Shown: piece by piece, positions 55,862-64,000 of the stretch
Position numbering within the stretch: the stretch's first letter is position 1
Layout of the letters: each line of letters begins with the position of its first letter
Source: Flavobacterium sp. LMO8
GTDB lineage: Bacteria; Bacteroidota; Bacteroidia; Flavobacteriales; Flavobacteriaceae
NCBI RefSeq assembly: GCF_009495755.1
Contig: NZ_WIBJ01000030.1
Span: 62,001 to 126,000, forward strand
DNA length: 64,000 nucleotides
Direction: 5' to 3'
Notes under the pieces: model-generated
Told to the model about the DNA's origin: nothing
What the model saw: only the letters and a program-made list of their open reading frames with translations
The model's database searches: none
Translations under genes and position numbers: made by a program

Positions 55862-57262
55862 ATGAGATTATTATTAATAGTGCCAGACGGTGTAGCGGTG
55901 AGAAATTATTTGTATTCAGAATTTATAAATGAATTACAAGCTAAAGGTGTTGAGGTAATGTTGTATCAACAAATTTCAAATGCTGCCCTAGAAGAAGTAA
56001 AGAAAGTTCATCCAAAGTTATCTGAAATAAAATCAATACCTTACTTTATTGAAAAACCTGTAGCAAGACTTTTAAGAGAAAGTTTAGCATACGCTAGATT
56101 ATTATATAATTCAAAAAAATTAAAGAACCCCACTATAATGGGTTTTTGGAATCGTAATCAAAAAAGCTTGAAACAGAAGCTGCTTTACAGATTAGCTGAA
56201 GTTTTAGGGACAGCTTTTTCTTGGAATTACAAATTGATTCTAAAAATGGAAAAGTTATATGATAGAGAGATTAGTCAAGATGCTATTTTGAAGAAGATGG
56301 ATGAAGATTTCAGAGAATTCAATCCAGATTCTATTTTAAATCTACATCAACGCTCCCCATTATGTGCTCCAATTGTATTAGCCGCAAAAAAAAGGAATAT
56401 TCCTATTTCAACTGTTATTTTTTCATGGGATAATGTGCCTAAAGCACGATTAATTTCAAGGTATAATACATATTTGGTTTGGTCAGAGATTATGAAAGAT
56501 GAGCTGTCGCAACTTTACCCTGAAATAAATAAAGAAAGTATTCAAATAGTTGGCACACCTCAGTTTGAGTTTTATTTTGATGAGAAATTTTTAAAAAGTA
56601 AAGAGGATTTTTTTACTGAATTTGGATTAGATTTAAATAAAAAAACGGTTTGTTTTTCTGGGAATGACTTATCTTCACCTTACGAAGCAAATTATTTTGA
56701 AGATATTTGTGAGGCAATATCAAAAATAGAGGAAAAAGAAAGACCTCAGGTTCTTTTTAGAAGATGTCCAGTTGATAAATCCAATAGATTTGACAGTGTT
56801 CTTCAAAAATATGATGAATTTGTTTTTTCAGTTGATCCAGATTGGAGAAATGAAGATGAATTGGTAGGGTCTTTTGCGACTATTTATCCTGCTTACCAAG
56901 ATATAGCTTTACTCGTAAATACTGTTAAACATTGTGATGTAGTAATTAATCTGGGGAGTACTATGGTATTTGATTTTGCAATTTTTAACAAACCATGTTT
57001 GTATTTAAATTACAACCCTGTTGTTAATTCTGTATTTAAAGTAGAAATGTCTTACGAGTTCCAGCATTTCAAATCAATGCAAGGATTAAATCCCGTAGGT
57101 TGGATAAATAGTAAAGAACAAATAGTAGATTCAATAAAGAAGGCATTGTTAAAACCTGATGAAGTGGGGAAAGACAAGCAGTTGTGGTTTCAAAAAGTGG
57201 TACATCATCCTTTGGATCAAGCATCGAATAGAATAGCTACTCAATTAACGCAATCGCAATGA
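55862..57262 (+). CDS. Unassigned protein, probable GT-B-like glycan enzyme
   Basis: 466 residues with no motif I can name with confidence. The opening LLLIVPDGVAVRNYLYSEF, the central PISTVIFSWDNVPKARLISR and the late VVINLGSTMVFDFAIFNKPC suggest a GT-B fold like UDP-2-epimerase or CDP-glycerol-transferase-type enzymes, in which a C-terminal Gly-Ser-Thr loop binds the nucleotide. No membrane segment is seen. It overlaps the exostosin-like gene by four bases, so the two probably act on the same glycan. Confidence 0.55.
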   Translation: MRLLLIVPDGVAVRNYLYSEFINELQAKGVEVMLYQQISNAALEEVKKVHPKLSEIKSIPYFIEKPVARLLRESLAYARLLYNSKKLKNPTIMGFWNRNQKSLKQKLLYRLAEVLGTAFSWNYKLILKMEKLYDREISQDAILKKMDEDFREFNPDSILNLHQRSPLCAPIVLAAKKRNIPISTVIFSWDNVPKARLISRYNTYLVWSEIMKDELSQLYPEINKESIQIVGTPQFEFYFDEKFLKSKEDFFTEFGLDLNKKTVCFSGNDLSSPYEANYFEDICEAISKIEEKERPQVLFRRCPVDKSNRFDSVLQKYDEFVFSVDPDWRNEDELVGSFATIYPAYQDIALLVNTVKHCDVVINLGSTMVFDFAIFNKPCLYLNYNPVVNSVFKVEMSYEFQHFKSMQGLNPVGWINSKEQIVDSIKKALLKPDEVGKDKQLWFQKVVHHPLDQASNRIATQLTQSQ

Positions 57263-58284
57263 AAGTAAAACTCTACAATGATCTAGATAAAATTAAAACT
57301 GCTCCAAGTTGGGGGTATGTTTTTCCTTTGTTAGAGTTGTTGCATGATGAAACGTCCCCTTTGCATGATTATTATGTCTTTGCCAATCTTGAAACTTGTG
57401 ATTATATTGCCTTGCCACTAACGGTTGATTATTTGTTGAAGCATGATGCGGATTATTTTCATAGCATTTTTAAACAAGCGGAATCATTAGATAAAAAAGT
57501 ATTGGTTTTTTCGGCTAGTGATGTGGGGAAAACCATAACGCATCCCAATTGTATTACTATTCGCTTGGGGGGATTTAAGTCAAAATTTGTACAGACTACC
57601 TATATTATGCCGCCTTTTATCAATGATCCTTATGTGTTTTTGGGAAAAGAAATAAGTTATTTGTCAAAAGAAGTAAAACCAGCAGTTGGTTTTGTGGGGC
57701 ATTCGAATGGTAGTTTAATAAAATTAGCCAAAGAGTTTTTTATTTATGCTAGGTTTTCGCTGCAACGCCTGCTGAAAAAGCATTATTTTGACTACCAGTC
57801 TTTTTATCCATCTAGTTATTATCGTTATACTTATTTGAATTTTCTCGCTCGTAGTAAAGCTGTAGTTACTCATTTTATTTACCGAAAAAAATACCGTGCT
57901 GGTGTGACTTCATCTGAAGCTCGTTTGCAAACTTCAATGGAGTTTTTTCAAAACATTTATGATAACCCTTATACTTTTTGTATGCGAGGAACAGGAAATT
58001 TTTCCGTTCGTTTGTATGAAACCCTTGCCATGGGGCGAATACCAGTAGTCATCAATACAGATTGTCAATTTCCATTTGAAGATAAAATTAATTGGGGAGC
58101 ACATTGCTTGCTTGTTGAACCAGAAAATGTTGCCTCATTAGGTGAAACTCTTGCTCGTTTTCATGAGGCATTATCCCCTTCGGATTTTATTGCGCTACAA
58201 AAATCGAATCGAAAATTGTGGGAAGATTATTTCACAAAGAAGACTTTTTTTATTAAGATGAGTGATGAACTTTTAAAAAAATAA
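57259..58284 (+). CDS. Exostosin-like (GT47-type) glycosyltransferase
   Basis: 341 residues with an exostosin-like C-terminal pattern: FCMRGTGNFSVRLYETLAMG followed by RIPVVINTDCQFPFE. The arrangement around RLYETLAMGRIPV is typical of the family. The N-terminal half contains YVFPLLELLHD. Known GT47 enzymes transfer glucuronic acid or related sugars, but the bacterial members are mostly uncharacterised. Position in the cluster fits a cytoplasmic transferase. Confidence 0.75.
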   Translation: MKVKLYNDLDKIKTAPSWGYVFPLLELLHDETSPLHDYYVFANLETCDYIALPLTVDYLLKHDADYFHSIFKQAESLDKKVLVFSASDVGKTITHPNCITIRLGGFKSKFVQTTYIMPPFINDPYVFLGKEISYLSKEVKPAVGFVGHSNGSLIKLAKEFFIYARFSLQRLLKKHYFDYQSFYPSSYYRYTYLNFLARSKAVVTHFIYRKKYRAGVTSSEARLQTSMEFFQNIYDNPYTFCMRGTGNFSVRLYETLAMGRIPVVINTDCQFPFEDKINWGAHCLLVEPENVASLGETLARFHEALSPSDFIALQKSNRKLWEDYFTKKTFFIKMSDELLKK

Positions 58285-58289
58285 ATAAA

Positions 58290-59429
58290 ATGCATATTTG
58301 TTACTTAACCAATGAATACCCAAAACAAGGTCATCCACATGGAGGTATCGGTAGTTTTGTAAAAACTATAGCTGAAGAATTGGTAAATAAAGGAATTAAT
58401 GTTACGATTATTGGGATAAATTACATTCCTAAAAACGAAACGGAAATTAGTAATGGTGTTACAATTATTCGTATTCAAAAAAGTAATTTTAAAGGACTAG
58501 CTTGGTATTTTAATTCAAAAAACATTGCCAAAACTATTGCCACAATTCATAAAGAAAACCCTATTGATATTGTTGAAGGTGCTGAATTATCATTTGCATT
58601 TTTACCTAAAATTAAAGGTGTCAAATATGTTGTCCGGTTACATGGCGGTCATCATTTTTTTGCTGAAGCCGAAAATAGAGGAATTAATGGTTGGAAAGGG
58701 TTTCAGGAAAAACGTACGTTTAAAAAAGCGGATGCATTTATCGCAGTTTCTGATTATGTTAAAAATCATACTGCAACCTATTTGAGTTATCATAATGCAC
58801 CCATATCTATCATCTATTACCCAATTAATGATTTGCATTTTCAACCTCAAGAGATAGCAATTGAAGTGAATAATATCACTTTTGCTGGAACTATTTGTGA
58901 GAAGAAAGGAGTTCGTCAATTGATTCAAGCTTTTCCATTGGTAAAAGAAAAATTTCCAAGTGCAGTTTTGAATTTGTATGGAAGAGATTGGTTATTTCCA
59001 GACGGGAGTTCCTATATTAAAATGTTGGAAGAAATAGAATTACCAAAAATAGGGGATATTTCTAAAGATATCATTTTTCATGGTGCGGTTTCTTATAATG
59101 AAATCCCAACGGCCTATGCAAAAGCAACTGTGTGTGTATTTCCATCTCACATGGAAACCTTAGGGTTAGTAGCACCAGAAGCAATGGCTATGGAAAAACC
59201 CGTAATTTTTACAAAATTAGGACCAGGTCCAGAAGTGATTGCTGATGGTGAAACAGGTTGGTTATGCAGTCCCCACGAACCAAAAGAAATTGCTAATACG
59301 GTTATTCAAGTTTTAAGTAATCCTCAAAAAGCCAATGAAATAGCAAAAAAAGGAAGACTATCGGTTTTACAACAATTTGAAATTAAAACTATTGTCGCAA
59401 AAAATATAGAATTTTATAATAAATTATAG
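58290..59429 (+). CDS. Glycosyltransferase family 4
   Basis: A 379-residue GT-B enzyme with the acceptor loop EYPKQGHPHGGIGSFVKTIA at the N-terminus and a donor domain with ITFAGTICEKKGVRQLIQAF, LNLYGRDW and PSHMETLGLVAPEAMAMEKP. The pattern is close to canonical retaining GT4. The substrate is unknown. The next gene starts one base after its stop. Confidence 0.88.
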   Translation: MHICYLTNEYPKQGHPHGGIGSFVKTIAEELVNKGINVTIIGINYIPKNETEISNGVTIIRIQKSNFKGLAWYFNSKNIAKTIATIHKENPIDIVEGAELSFAFLPKIKGVKYVVRLHGGHHFFAEAENRGINGWKGFQEKRTFKKADAFIAVSDYVKNHTATYLSYHNAPISIIYYPINDLHFQPQEIAIEVNNITFAGTICEKKGVRQLIQAFPLVKEKFPSAVLNLYGRDWLFPDGSSYIKMLEEIELPKIGDISKDIIFHGAVSYNEIPTAYAKATVCVFPSHMETLGLVAPEAMAMEKPVIFTKLGPGPEVIADGETGWLCSPHEPKEIANTVIQVLSNPQKANEIAKKGRLSVLQQFEIKTIVAKNIEFYNKL

Positions 59430-59430
59430 T

Positions 59431-59982
59431 ATGAATTTTTTGATACTAATTTCATTCGATTACAAAAAATATAAAAAATATGGAGGTAACTTAATTACCA
59501 TCTTATTTTTTACGCAAGGATTTTGGGCTAGTTTTCAATATCGAGTAGCGCATGCTGTTCACAAGATGCCGATTCCTATTTTAAAGCAATTGTTGCAATT
59601 ATTGTGTTTGATTTGGCAAAAAATAATTGAAATGTCCACTGGTATTTCAATTCCTGCTTCAGCTCAAATAGGACATTCGTTCTATATAGGGCATTTTGGA
59701 GGTATTATTTTAAATGCTAAAACTACTATTGGAAATAATTGTAATATATCACAAGGTGTGACCATTGGAGTATCGGGAAAAGGAGAAAACAGAGGGGTTC
59801 CAAAAATTGGAAACAATGTATATATCGGATCAAATGTGGTAATCGCAGGAAATATTACAGTAGAAGATGACGTATTAATTGGAGCTTGTTCACTAGTCAA
59901 TACTAATGTTACAGCAAATAGCGTAATGTTAGGAGTGCCAGCAGTGAAAGTGTCTGAAAAAGGTTCGGAGGGCTATATTTAA
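59431..59982 (+). CDS. Serine-acetyltransferase-like O-acetyltransferase (left-handed beta-helix)
   Basis: 183 residues. A short N-terminal helical part precedes hexapeptide repeats of a left-handed beta-helix (ASAQIGHSFYIGHFGGIILN, then GNNCNISQGVTIGVSGKG), ending in GVPAVKV. This shape is that of CysE-related enzymes in polysaccharide loci, which usually O-acetylate a sugar with acetyl-CoA; a housekeeping CysE would be longer. It lies between two glycosyltransferase genes. Confidence 0.84.
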   Translation: MNFLILISFDYKKYKKYGGNLITILFFTQGFWASFQYRVAHAVHKMPIPILKQLLQLLCLIWQKIIEMSTGISIPASAQIGHSFYIGHFGGIILNAKTTIGNNCNISQGVTIGVSGKGENRGVPKIGNNVYIGSNVVIAGNITVEDDVLIGACSLVNTNVTANSVMLGVPAVKVSEKGSEGYI

Positions 59983-59983
59983 A

Positions 59984-61216
59984 ATGAGATTGTTAGTAAT
60001 TTCTTCAGCACCCATAGTAAAAAAAGAAGCTCAAAATTATCTTTATGCGCCCTATGAAAAGGAAATGCAATTGTGGGCAAAACATGCCGATACGATACAA
60101 TTTTGCAGCCCTATTTGGAAAGAAGATAGAAAGCTTCTAATTGCGCCTATTTCTTTTGAAGTTGATAATGTTATCGAACTTCAAGAATTTGATATCACTT
60201 CATTTTCAAATAAATTGAAAGCCATTCCTTTTGCTTTTGTGGCTTTGATAAAAATTTTCAAAGCGATGAGACAGGCCGATCATATTCATTTACGTTGTCC
60301 TGGAAATATTGCTTTGTTAGCATGTTTGGTTCAAATCTTTTTTCCCCATAAACAAAAAACCGCTAAATATGCTGGAAATTGGGACCCGAAAAGTAAACAA
60401 CCATGGAGTTACCGTCTTCAAAAATGGGTGTTATCCAATACTTTTTTAACCCGAAATATGCAAGTCTTAGTATATGGGGAATGGGAAGGAAGCACCAAGA
60501 ATATTAAATCTTTTTTTACTGCTACTTATAGCGAAAGTGAAATTCAGAATTCAGAATTCAGAATTCAGAACAAGTTGTCACTTCAATCGGAATCTAGCAC
60601 TACAGAAAGCGACTTCGACTTCGCTCAGTCTGACAAAAAGGATTATAACTCATTGTCACTTCGAGCGGAGTCGAGAACTAATGAAAACCAATTCAAGTTT
60701 CTGTTTATAGGGACACTTTCACCTGGTAAGCAACCTTTATATGCAATTCAATTAGTTGAGGAGTTATTTAAAAATGGTAAAAATGTTACACTTGAACTTT
60801 ATGGAGAAGGTATTTTAAGAAAGGAATTAGAGCATTATATTACCCAAAATAAATTAGAACACATAGTGGTTTTAAAAGGAAATCAATTTAAAGAAAATGT
60901 TTTAGAAGCCTATCAAACTAGTCATTTTTTAATTTTACCATCCAAAAGCGAGGGCTGGCCAAAAGTTGTGGCTGAAGCTATGTTTTGGAGTTGTGTACCT
61001 ATTGCTTCTCCCGTTTCTTGTGTTTCCTATATGATGGGAAATGGAAGTAGAGGTGTTGTTTTACAAGAAGACTTAAACCAAGATGTAAGTCAAATAGAAA
61101 CAGTTGTAAATAATCAAGAATTATATCAAAAAATGGCATCAGAAGGACAATCTTGGTCCAGACAATTCACAACAGATAAGTTTGAAGCAGAGATTAAGAA
61201 GTTGTTGAGAGGGTGA
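59984..61216 (+). CDS. Glycosyltransferase family 4 with in-frame repeat insertion
   Basis: 410 residues, about 50 longer than expected. The N-terminal domain (1-~185) and C-terminal donor domain (from residue 237: FKFLFIGTLSPGKQPLYAI, LYGEGILRKEL, SEGWPKVVAEAMFW) are normal. The interval, residues ~186-236, is low-complexity and Ser/Glu-rich and is encoded by a 7-base tandem repeat plus palindromic dispersed repeats. The insertion falls at the expected linker between the two GT-B domains and keeps the frame open. The enzyme may therefore still work, but unit gain or loss in the 7-base repeat would shift the frame. Confidence 0.85.
   Translation: MRLLVISSAPIVKKEAQNYLYAPYEKEMQLWAKHADTIQFCSPIWKEDRKLLIAPISFEVDNVIELQEFDITSFSNKLKAIPFAFVALIKIFKAMRQADHIHLRCPGNIALLACLVQIFFPHKQKTAKYAGNWDPKSKQPWSYRLQKWVLSNTFLTRNMQVLVYGEWEGSTKNIKSFFTATYSESEIQNSEFRIQNKLSLQSESSTTESDFDFAQSDKKDYNSLSLRAESRTNENQFKFLFIGTLSPGKQPLYAIQLVEELFKNGKNVTLELYGEGILRKELEHYITQNKLEHIVVLKGNQFKENVLEAYQTSHFLILPSKSEGWPKVVAEAMFWSCVPIASPVSCVSYMMGNGSRGVVLQEDLNQDVSQIETVVNNQELYQKMASEGQSWSRQFTTDKFEAEIKKLLRG
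60541..60568 (+). repeat. Heptanucleotide tandem repeat (AATTCAG)x4 inside a glycosyltransferase gene
   Basis: Four perfect AATTCAG units inside the coding sequence, read as alternating phases (EIQNSEFRIQN). Seven is not a multiple of three, so losing or gaining one to two units would truncate or frameshift the protein after residue ~186, before the donor-binding domain. Confidence 0.9.
60574..60688. repeat. Palindromic dispersed repeats inside a glycosyltransferase gene
   Basis: Three arms in succession: a diverged forward arm (from 60574), a reverse arm with TTCGACTTCGCTCAGTCTGA (60614-60633), and a forward arm with TGTCACTTCGAGCGGAGTCG (60653-60672) followed by AGAACTAATGAAAACC. These match the wzm/wzt spacer copy near 29.8 kb almost base for base, although here they are translated. 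Confidence 0.85.
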
Positions 61217-61610
61217 TTTGGAGAGAGGAGAGTTAGGGAGGTGTTTTAATAAAGTTATCGGTTGTACAGGAGATGCTTGACAGCATGACAAGATTGTGTA
61301 AAATTTCATGTCCTTCCTGGTTTAAGAGATGCTTTGAGATGCTTGGCAGCATGACAAACTATTCGTATAGCATCTAATGTGAATTATGCCAAGTGAAACG
61401 TCTAATAATTAATCAACACAAAGCAAAACTATGTGTCTATGTGTTTAATAATCTGTGTTGTTCAAGAGATGCTTGCAGCATGACAAACTAAGTGAATCTA
61501 ATGTGCTTATGTGTTTAAAAATAGAGTTTACCTTGATTTTGTTTTTAAACTTGTTCTTGTTCCTTTGATTTTTTCTATTTTTACATCTTAATCTTAATAA
61601 GTAAGTAGCA
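61217..61610. other. Gene-free 394-base region with a second repeat family
   Basis: No credible gene. It holds three copies of a short element containing GAGATGCTTG and CAGCATGACAA (about 61270-61290, 61336-61358 and 61466-61488), and fragments resembling ATGTGTTTA between them. A near-consensus -7 box, TATTTTTA (61576-61583), with a TTG 22 bases upstream (61551-61553), could be the promoter of the next glycosyltransferase gene; it differs from TAnnTTTG at the last base. Confidence 0.6.
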
Positions 61611-62702
61611 TTGGCTTTTCCAAAAGAAATTCGCGTCCTTCAATTAATTGATAGTTTAGAGCCTGGCGGTGCTGAGCGTATGGCGGTTACTATTGCGAAT
61701 GGACTTGCTGAAGAGGTAGCTTTTTCAGGCTTGGTAGCAACTCGAAAAGAAGGTGGTTTGAAAAACACTATCAATCAAAAAGTAGTATACACTTTTTTAA
61801 ATAAAAAGCAGGCTATAGACTTTGCAGCACTTTTTAGTTTAAGAATCTTTGTCAAAAAAAATAATGTTAACACCATTCATGCTCACGGCAGTTCTTACTT
61901 TTTCGCGGTTTTGCTAAAGTTAAGCATGCCATCTCTTCAAATTTTTTGGCACGATCATTTTGGGAATCGCGTTACCTCTCAACAAGGTTATTTTGTACTT
62001 CGTTTTGTTTCTGTTTTTTTTAGTGGCGTTTTTACCGTTAATGAAGTACTAAAAGATTGGGCGCAAAAAAAATTAGTGGTGAAGGATGTGGCGTTTTTGT
62101 CTAATTTCACTTCAGATGCAAAAGACGAAATACCGGTTACCATTTTAAAAGGAACTTCTGATAAGAGAATCGTATTTTTAGCTAATCTTCATCATCCCAA
62201 AAATCATATCTTGGCCTTGCGCTCATTTTTGGCAAGTAATATTGCTAATGAAGGTTGGACCTTACATTTAATAGGAAAAGATAAGCAAGATAGTTATTCA
62301 GAGGAATTAAAAAATTTTATCCAACACAATACTTTGCAAGAAGCTGTTTTTATTTATGGTTCTTGTACTGATATAAAATCCATTTTGGAGCAAGTTAATT
62401 TTGGAATTTTAGTTTCCAGCTATGAAGGGTTTCCCGTAACATTGTTGGAATATGGAATGGTTGGATTGACGGTCATCAGTACCGATGTAGGTTATTGTAG
62501 TGCTATTATTCAGAACGATACTACTGGTTATTTGATTCTGCCTAATAATGAAGGAATGCTAACAAAAACTTTTGTTGAAATAGCAAATGAATCCCATAAA
62601 AATGCCGCTCTAGCTAAAAATTTGAATACTTTTGTTAAAAATAATTATGCTCCAGAAAAGGTAATTCAAAAAATTACAGCGGCTTATCAAAAACATTTAT
62701 GA
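61611..62702 (+). CDS. Glycosyltransferase family 4, TTG start
   Basis: 363 residues. The start is TTG at 61611; an in-frame stop at 61602-61604 leaves no ATG before the conserved N-terminus (VLQLIDSLEPGGAERMAVTI), and the first ATG is at residue 24, after the glycine loop. The donor domain has IVFLANLHHPKNHILALRSF, LHLIGKDKQ and SYEGFPVTLLEYGMVGLTVI. It overlaps the next gene by four bases. Confidence 0.86.
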   Translation: MAFPKEIRVLQLIDSLEPGGAERMAVTIANGLAEEVAFSGLVATRKEGGLKNTINQKVVYTFLNKKQAIDFAALFSLRIFVKKNNVNTIHAHGSSYFFAVLLKLSMPSLQIFWHDHFGNRVTSQQGYFVLRFVSVFFSGVFTVNEVLKDWAQKKLVVKDVAFLSNFTSDAKDEIPVTILKGTSDKRIVFLANLHHPKNHILALRSFLASNIANEGWTLHLIGKDKQDSYSEELKNFIQHNTLQEAVFIYGSCTDIKSILEQVNFGILVSSYEGFPVTLLEYGMVGLTVISTDVGYCSAIIQNDTTGYLILPNNEGMLTKTFVEIANESHKNAALAKNLNTFVKNNYAPEKVIQKITAAYQKHL

Positions 62703-64000
62703 AGAGTGAAACCTCACAATATATAAAATTTGTAATTATCCATTTATTCATTGGATTGGCGGTCTATTTAGTACCGTCACTATCTAAACTATTTGCTATT
62801 GGAATTATATTAGTAGGTTATCGCTATGTGATTTCAAGAAGAAATAAAAATAATGAAGTGCTCTTTGTTTCAGCCTATATTGTAGGTGCAGAGGTATTGC
62901 TTAGGATGACAGATGGGATGTTTATAAATGAGTATGCTAAATACAATGTATTGTTGTTAATGGTTTTAGGAATATTTTATTCGGGTATCTCAAAATTCTC
63001 ATTTCCATATTGGATATTTTTACTGCTTTTAGTACCAGGGATTGTTTATGGAATTAGCCAACTAAACTTTGATACAAATATCAGAAAAGCAATTGCGTTT
63101 AATATTTCAGGTCCAGTTACTTTAGGAATAGCATCTTTGTATTGTTTTGATAGAAAAATTACATTTGATCAAGTTAAGATATTATTAAAATCATTAGGTT
63201 ATCCAATAATATCAATTACAACTTACCTTTTTTTATATACACCCTCGGTTAAAGATGTAGTAGTAGGTACTTATTCTAATTTTGAGACATCTGGTGGTTT
63301 TGGGCCTAATCAAATGGCAACAATTTTAGGTTTAGGTACATTTGTCTTTTTTTTTAATACAATTTTTAATTCTACGACAAAAAAAATACAGGTTATTAAT
63401 TTAATAATTACCTCGTTAATAGCTTATCGCGGAATTGTAACTTTTTCAAGAGGCGGAATGATAACAGGTGTTGTAATGATATTTTTTTTGCTAGTATTGT
63501 CATATTTTAAAATGAATAATAAAGGTCAAATAAAATTGATTTTTGTTGTTGCTGCTGTTTTTCTAATGGGTGGTTTTATTTGGGTATATAGTTCTATACA
63601 AACTGGTGGATTGATTGATAAGCGTTATGCAAATCAAGATGCTAAAGGGAGAGAGAAAGTTAGTAAACTAACTGGAAGAGAAACACTTATTGAGTCTGAA
63701 TTGAAAATGTTTTGGGAAAACCCTATTATGGGTGTGGGTGTGGGTAAAAATAAGGAATATAGGGAGATGATGACAGGAATTCAAGCGGCTTCTCATAATG
63801 AGCTTTCGCGAATGTTAGCAGAACAAGGTATGTTTGGTGTTTTTTGTTTATTAATTTTGTTTATTACTCCATTTTTTTTATATCTAAGTAATAGTAATAA
63901 TATTCTAATATTGTCTTTTTATTTATTTTGGCTCCTCACGATTAATCACGCTGCCATGCGCTTAGCGGCACCCGCTTTTATATATGCTTTATCACTTTTA
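62699..64000 (+). CDS. O-antigen ligase/polymerase family membrane protein (Wzy/WaaL-like), 3' truncated by window edge
   Basis: At least 434 residues, open to the end of the window. I translated the frame from the ATG at 62699: it encodes about ten hydrophobic helices and the Wzy_C-type periplasmic loop signature, FGPNQMATILGLGTF, TFSRGGMITGV, WENPIMGVGVGKNKE and AASHNELSRMLAEQGMFGVF. The family contains both O-antigen polymerases and ligases, which cannot be separated here. It overlaps the upstream glycosyltransferase stop by four bases (ATGA), so it belongs to that operon. Confidence 0.87.
   Translation, partial: MKSETSQYIKFVIIHLFIGLAVYLVPSLSKLFAIGIILVGYRYVISRRNKNNEVLFVSAYIVGAEVLLRMTDGMFINEYAKYNVLLLMVLGIFYSGISKFSFPYWIFLLLLVPGIVYGISQLNFDTNIRKAIAFNISGPVTLGIASLYCFDRKITFDQVKILLKSLGYPIISITTYLFLYTPSVKDVVVGTYSNFETSGGFGPNQMATILGLGTFVFFFNTIFNSTTKKIQVINLIITSLIAYRGIVTFSRGGMITGVVMIFFLLVLSYFKMNNKGQIKLIFVVAAVFLMGGFIWVYSSIQTGGLIDKRYANQDAKGREKVSKLTGRETLIESELKMFWENPIMGVGVGKNKEYREMMTGIQAASHNELSRMLAEQGMFGVFCLLILFITPFFLYLSNSNNILILSFYLFWLLTINHAAMRLAAPAFIYALSLL

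Noticed and set aside
60474..60710. 78-residue alternative-frame reading frame
   Set aside because: It is a shadow of the glycosyltransferase gene, opened by the repeat sequence.

Overview
The window is AT-rich DNA that looks like a Flavobacterium or another close member of the Flavobacteriia (Bacteroidota). The support is low GC, Bacteroidota-type promoter boxes (TTTG-N19-TAnnTTTG), a secreted protein with a type IX secretion (T9SS) C-terminal sorting domain, and dispersed palindromic repeats of a kind I recall from flavobacterial genomes. Almost the whole window is a surface-polysaccharide locus (capsule, O-antigen or exopolysaccharide). All genes are on the + strand except one tyrosine phosphatase. 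I could run no database search, so family calls rest on motifs and protein layout.

Layout. (1) 1-3433: UDP-HexNAc 4-epimerase (partial), UDP-glucose 6-dehydrogenase and a UDP-HexNAc 6-dehydrogenase, which supply uronic acids. (2) 3453-17065: a Wzx/Wzy-type unit-assembly operon with a flippase, a UDP-GlcNAc 2-epimerase, an EpsG-like polymerase, five GT-B glycosyltransferases, a polysaccharide deacetylase, a CapK-like adenylating enzyme, two PglC-like initiating sugar-phosphate transferases and a PglD-like acetyltransferase. (3) 17257-21508: a 1346-residue T9SS cargo protein and a 65-residue membrane peptide. (4) 21565-28622: a PglE-like aminotransferase, a PglF-like 4,6-dehydratase, Wza, Wzc and a convergent PHP-type tyrosine phosphatase. 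(5) 28759-34757: an ABC exporter (Wzm/Wzt), a methyltransferase, and an aminotransferase/acetyltransferase/GT56-like trio resembling WecE/WecD/WecF. (6) 34821-43796: seven glycosyltransferases and an asparagine-synthetase-like amidotransferase. (7) 43799-48681: a nonulosonic acid (legionaminic- or sialic-like) set, neuA/neuB/neuC, interrupted by a RhuM-Fic gene and by a GIY-YIG nuclease gene nested in palindromic repeats. (8) 48682-55848: a compact decoration module with MBOAT, SGNH-like protein, deacetylase, FkbH-like glyceryl loader, SAM methyltransferase, acyl carrier protein and GNAT. (9) 55862-64000: further glycosyltransferases, a left-handed beta-helix acetyltransferase and a partial O-antigen ligase/polymerase.

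How the parts fit. PglF, PglE and PglD-like enzymes can make UDP-N,N'-diacetylbacillosamine. This can prime a glycan through the PglC-like transferase, or feed the NeuC/NeuB/NeuA set to give CMP-legionaminic acid. The FkbH/ACP pair can supply glyceryl-ACP. The adjacent GNAT, or the MBOAT/SGNH pair, could use it to put an (optionally methylated) glyceroyl group on the glycan, in a layout reminiscent of Dlt. This module is my best candidate for a system that is not well described.

Repeats mark several junctions: palindromic repeats between wzm and wzt, on both sides of the GIY-YIG gene, and in frame inside a glycosyltransferase (59984-61216). Seven-base tandem repeats occur at the end of neuA and inside the same glycosyltransferase, where a copy-number change would shift the frame.
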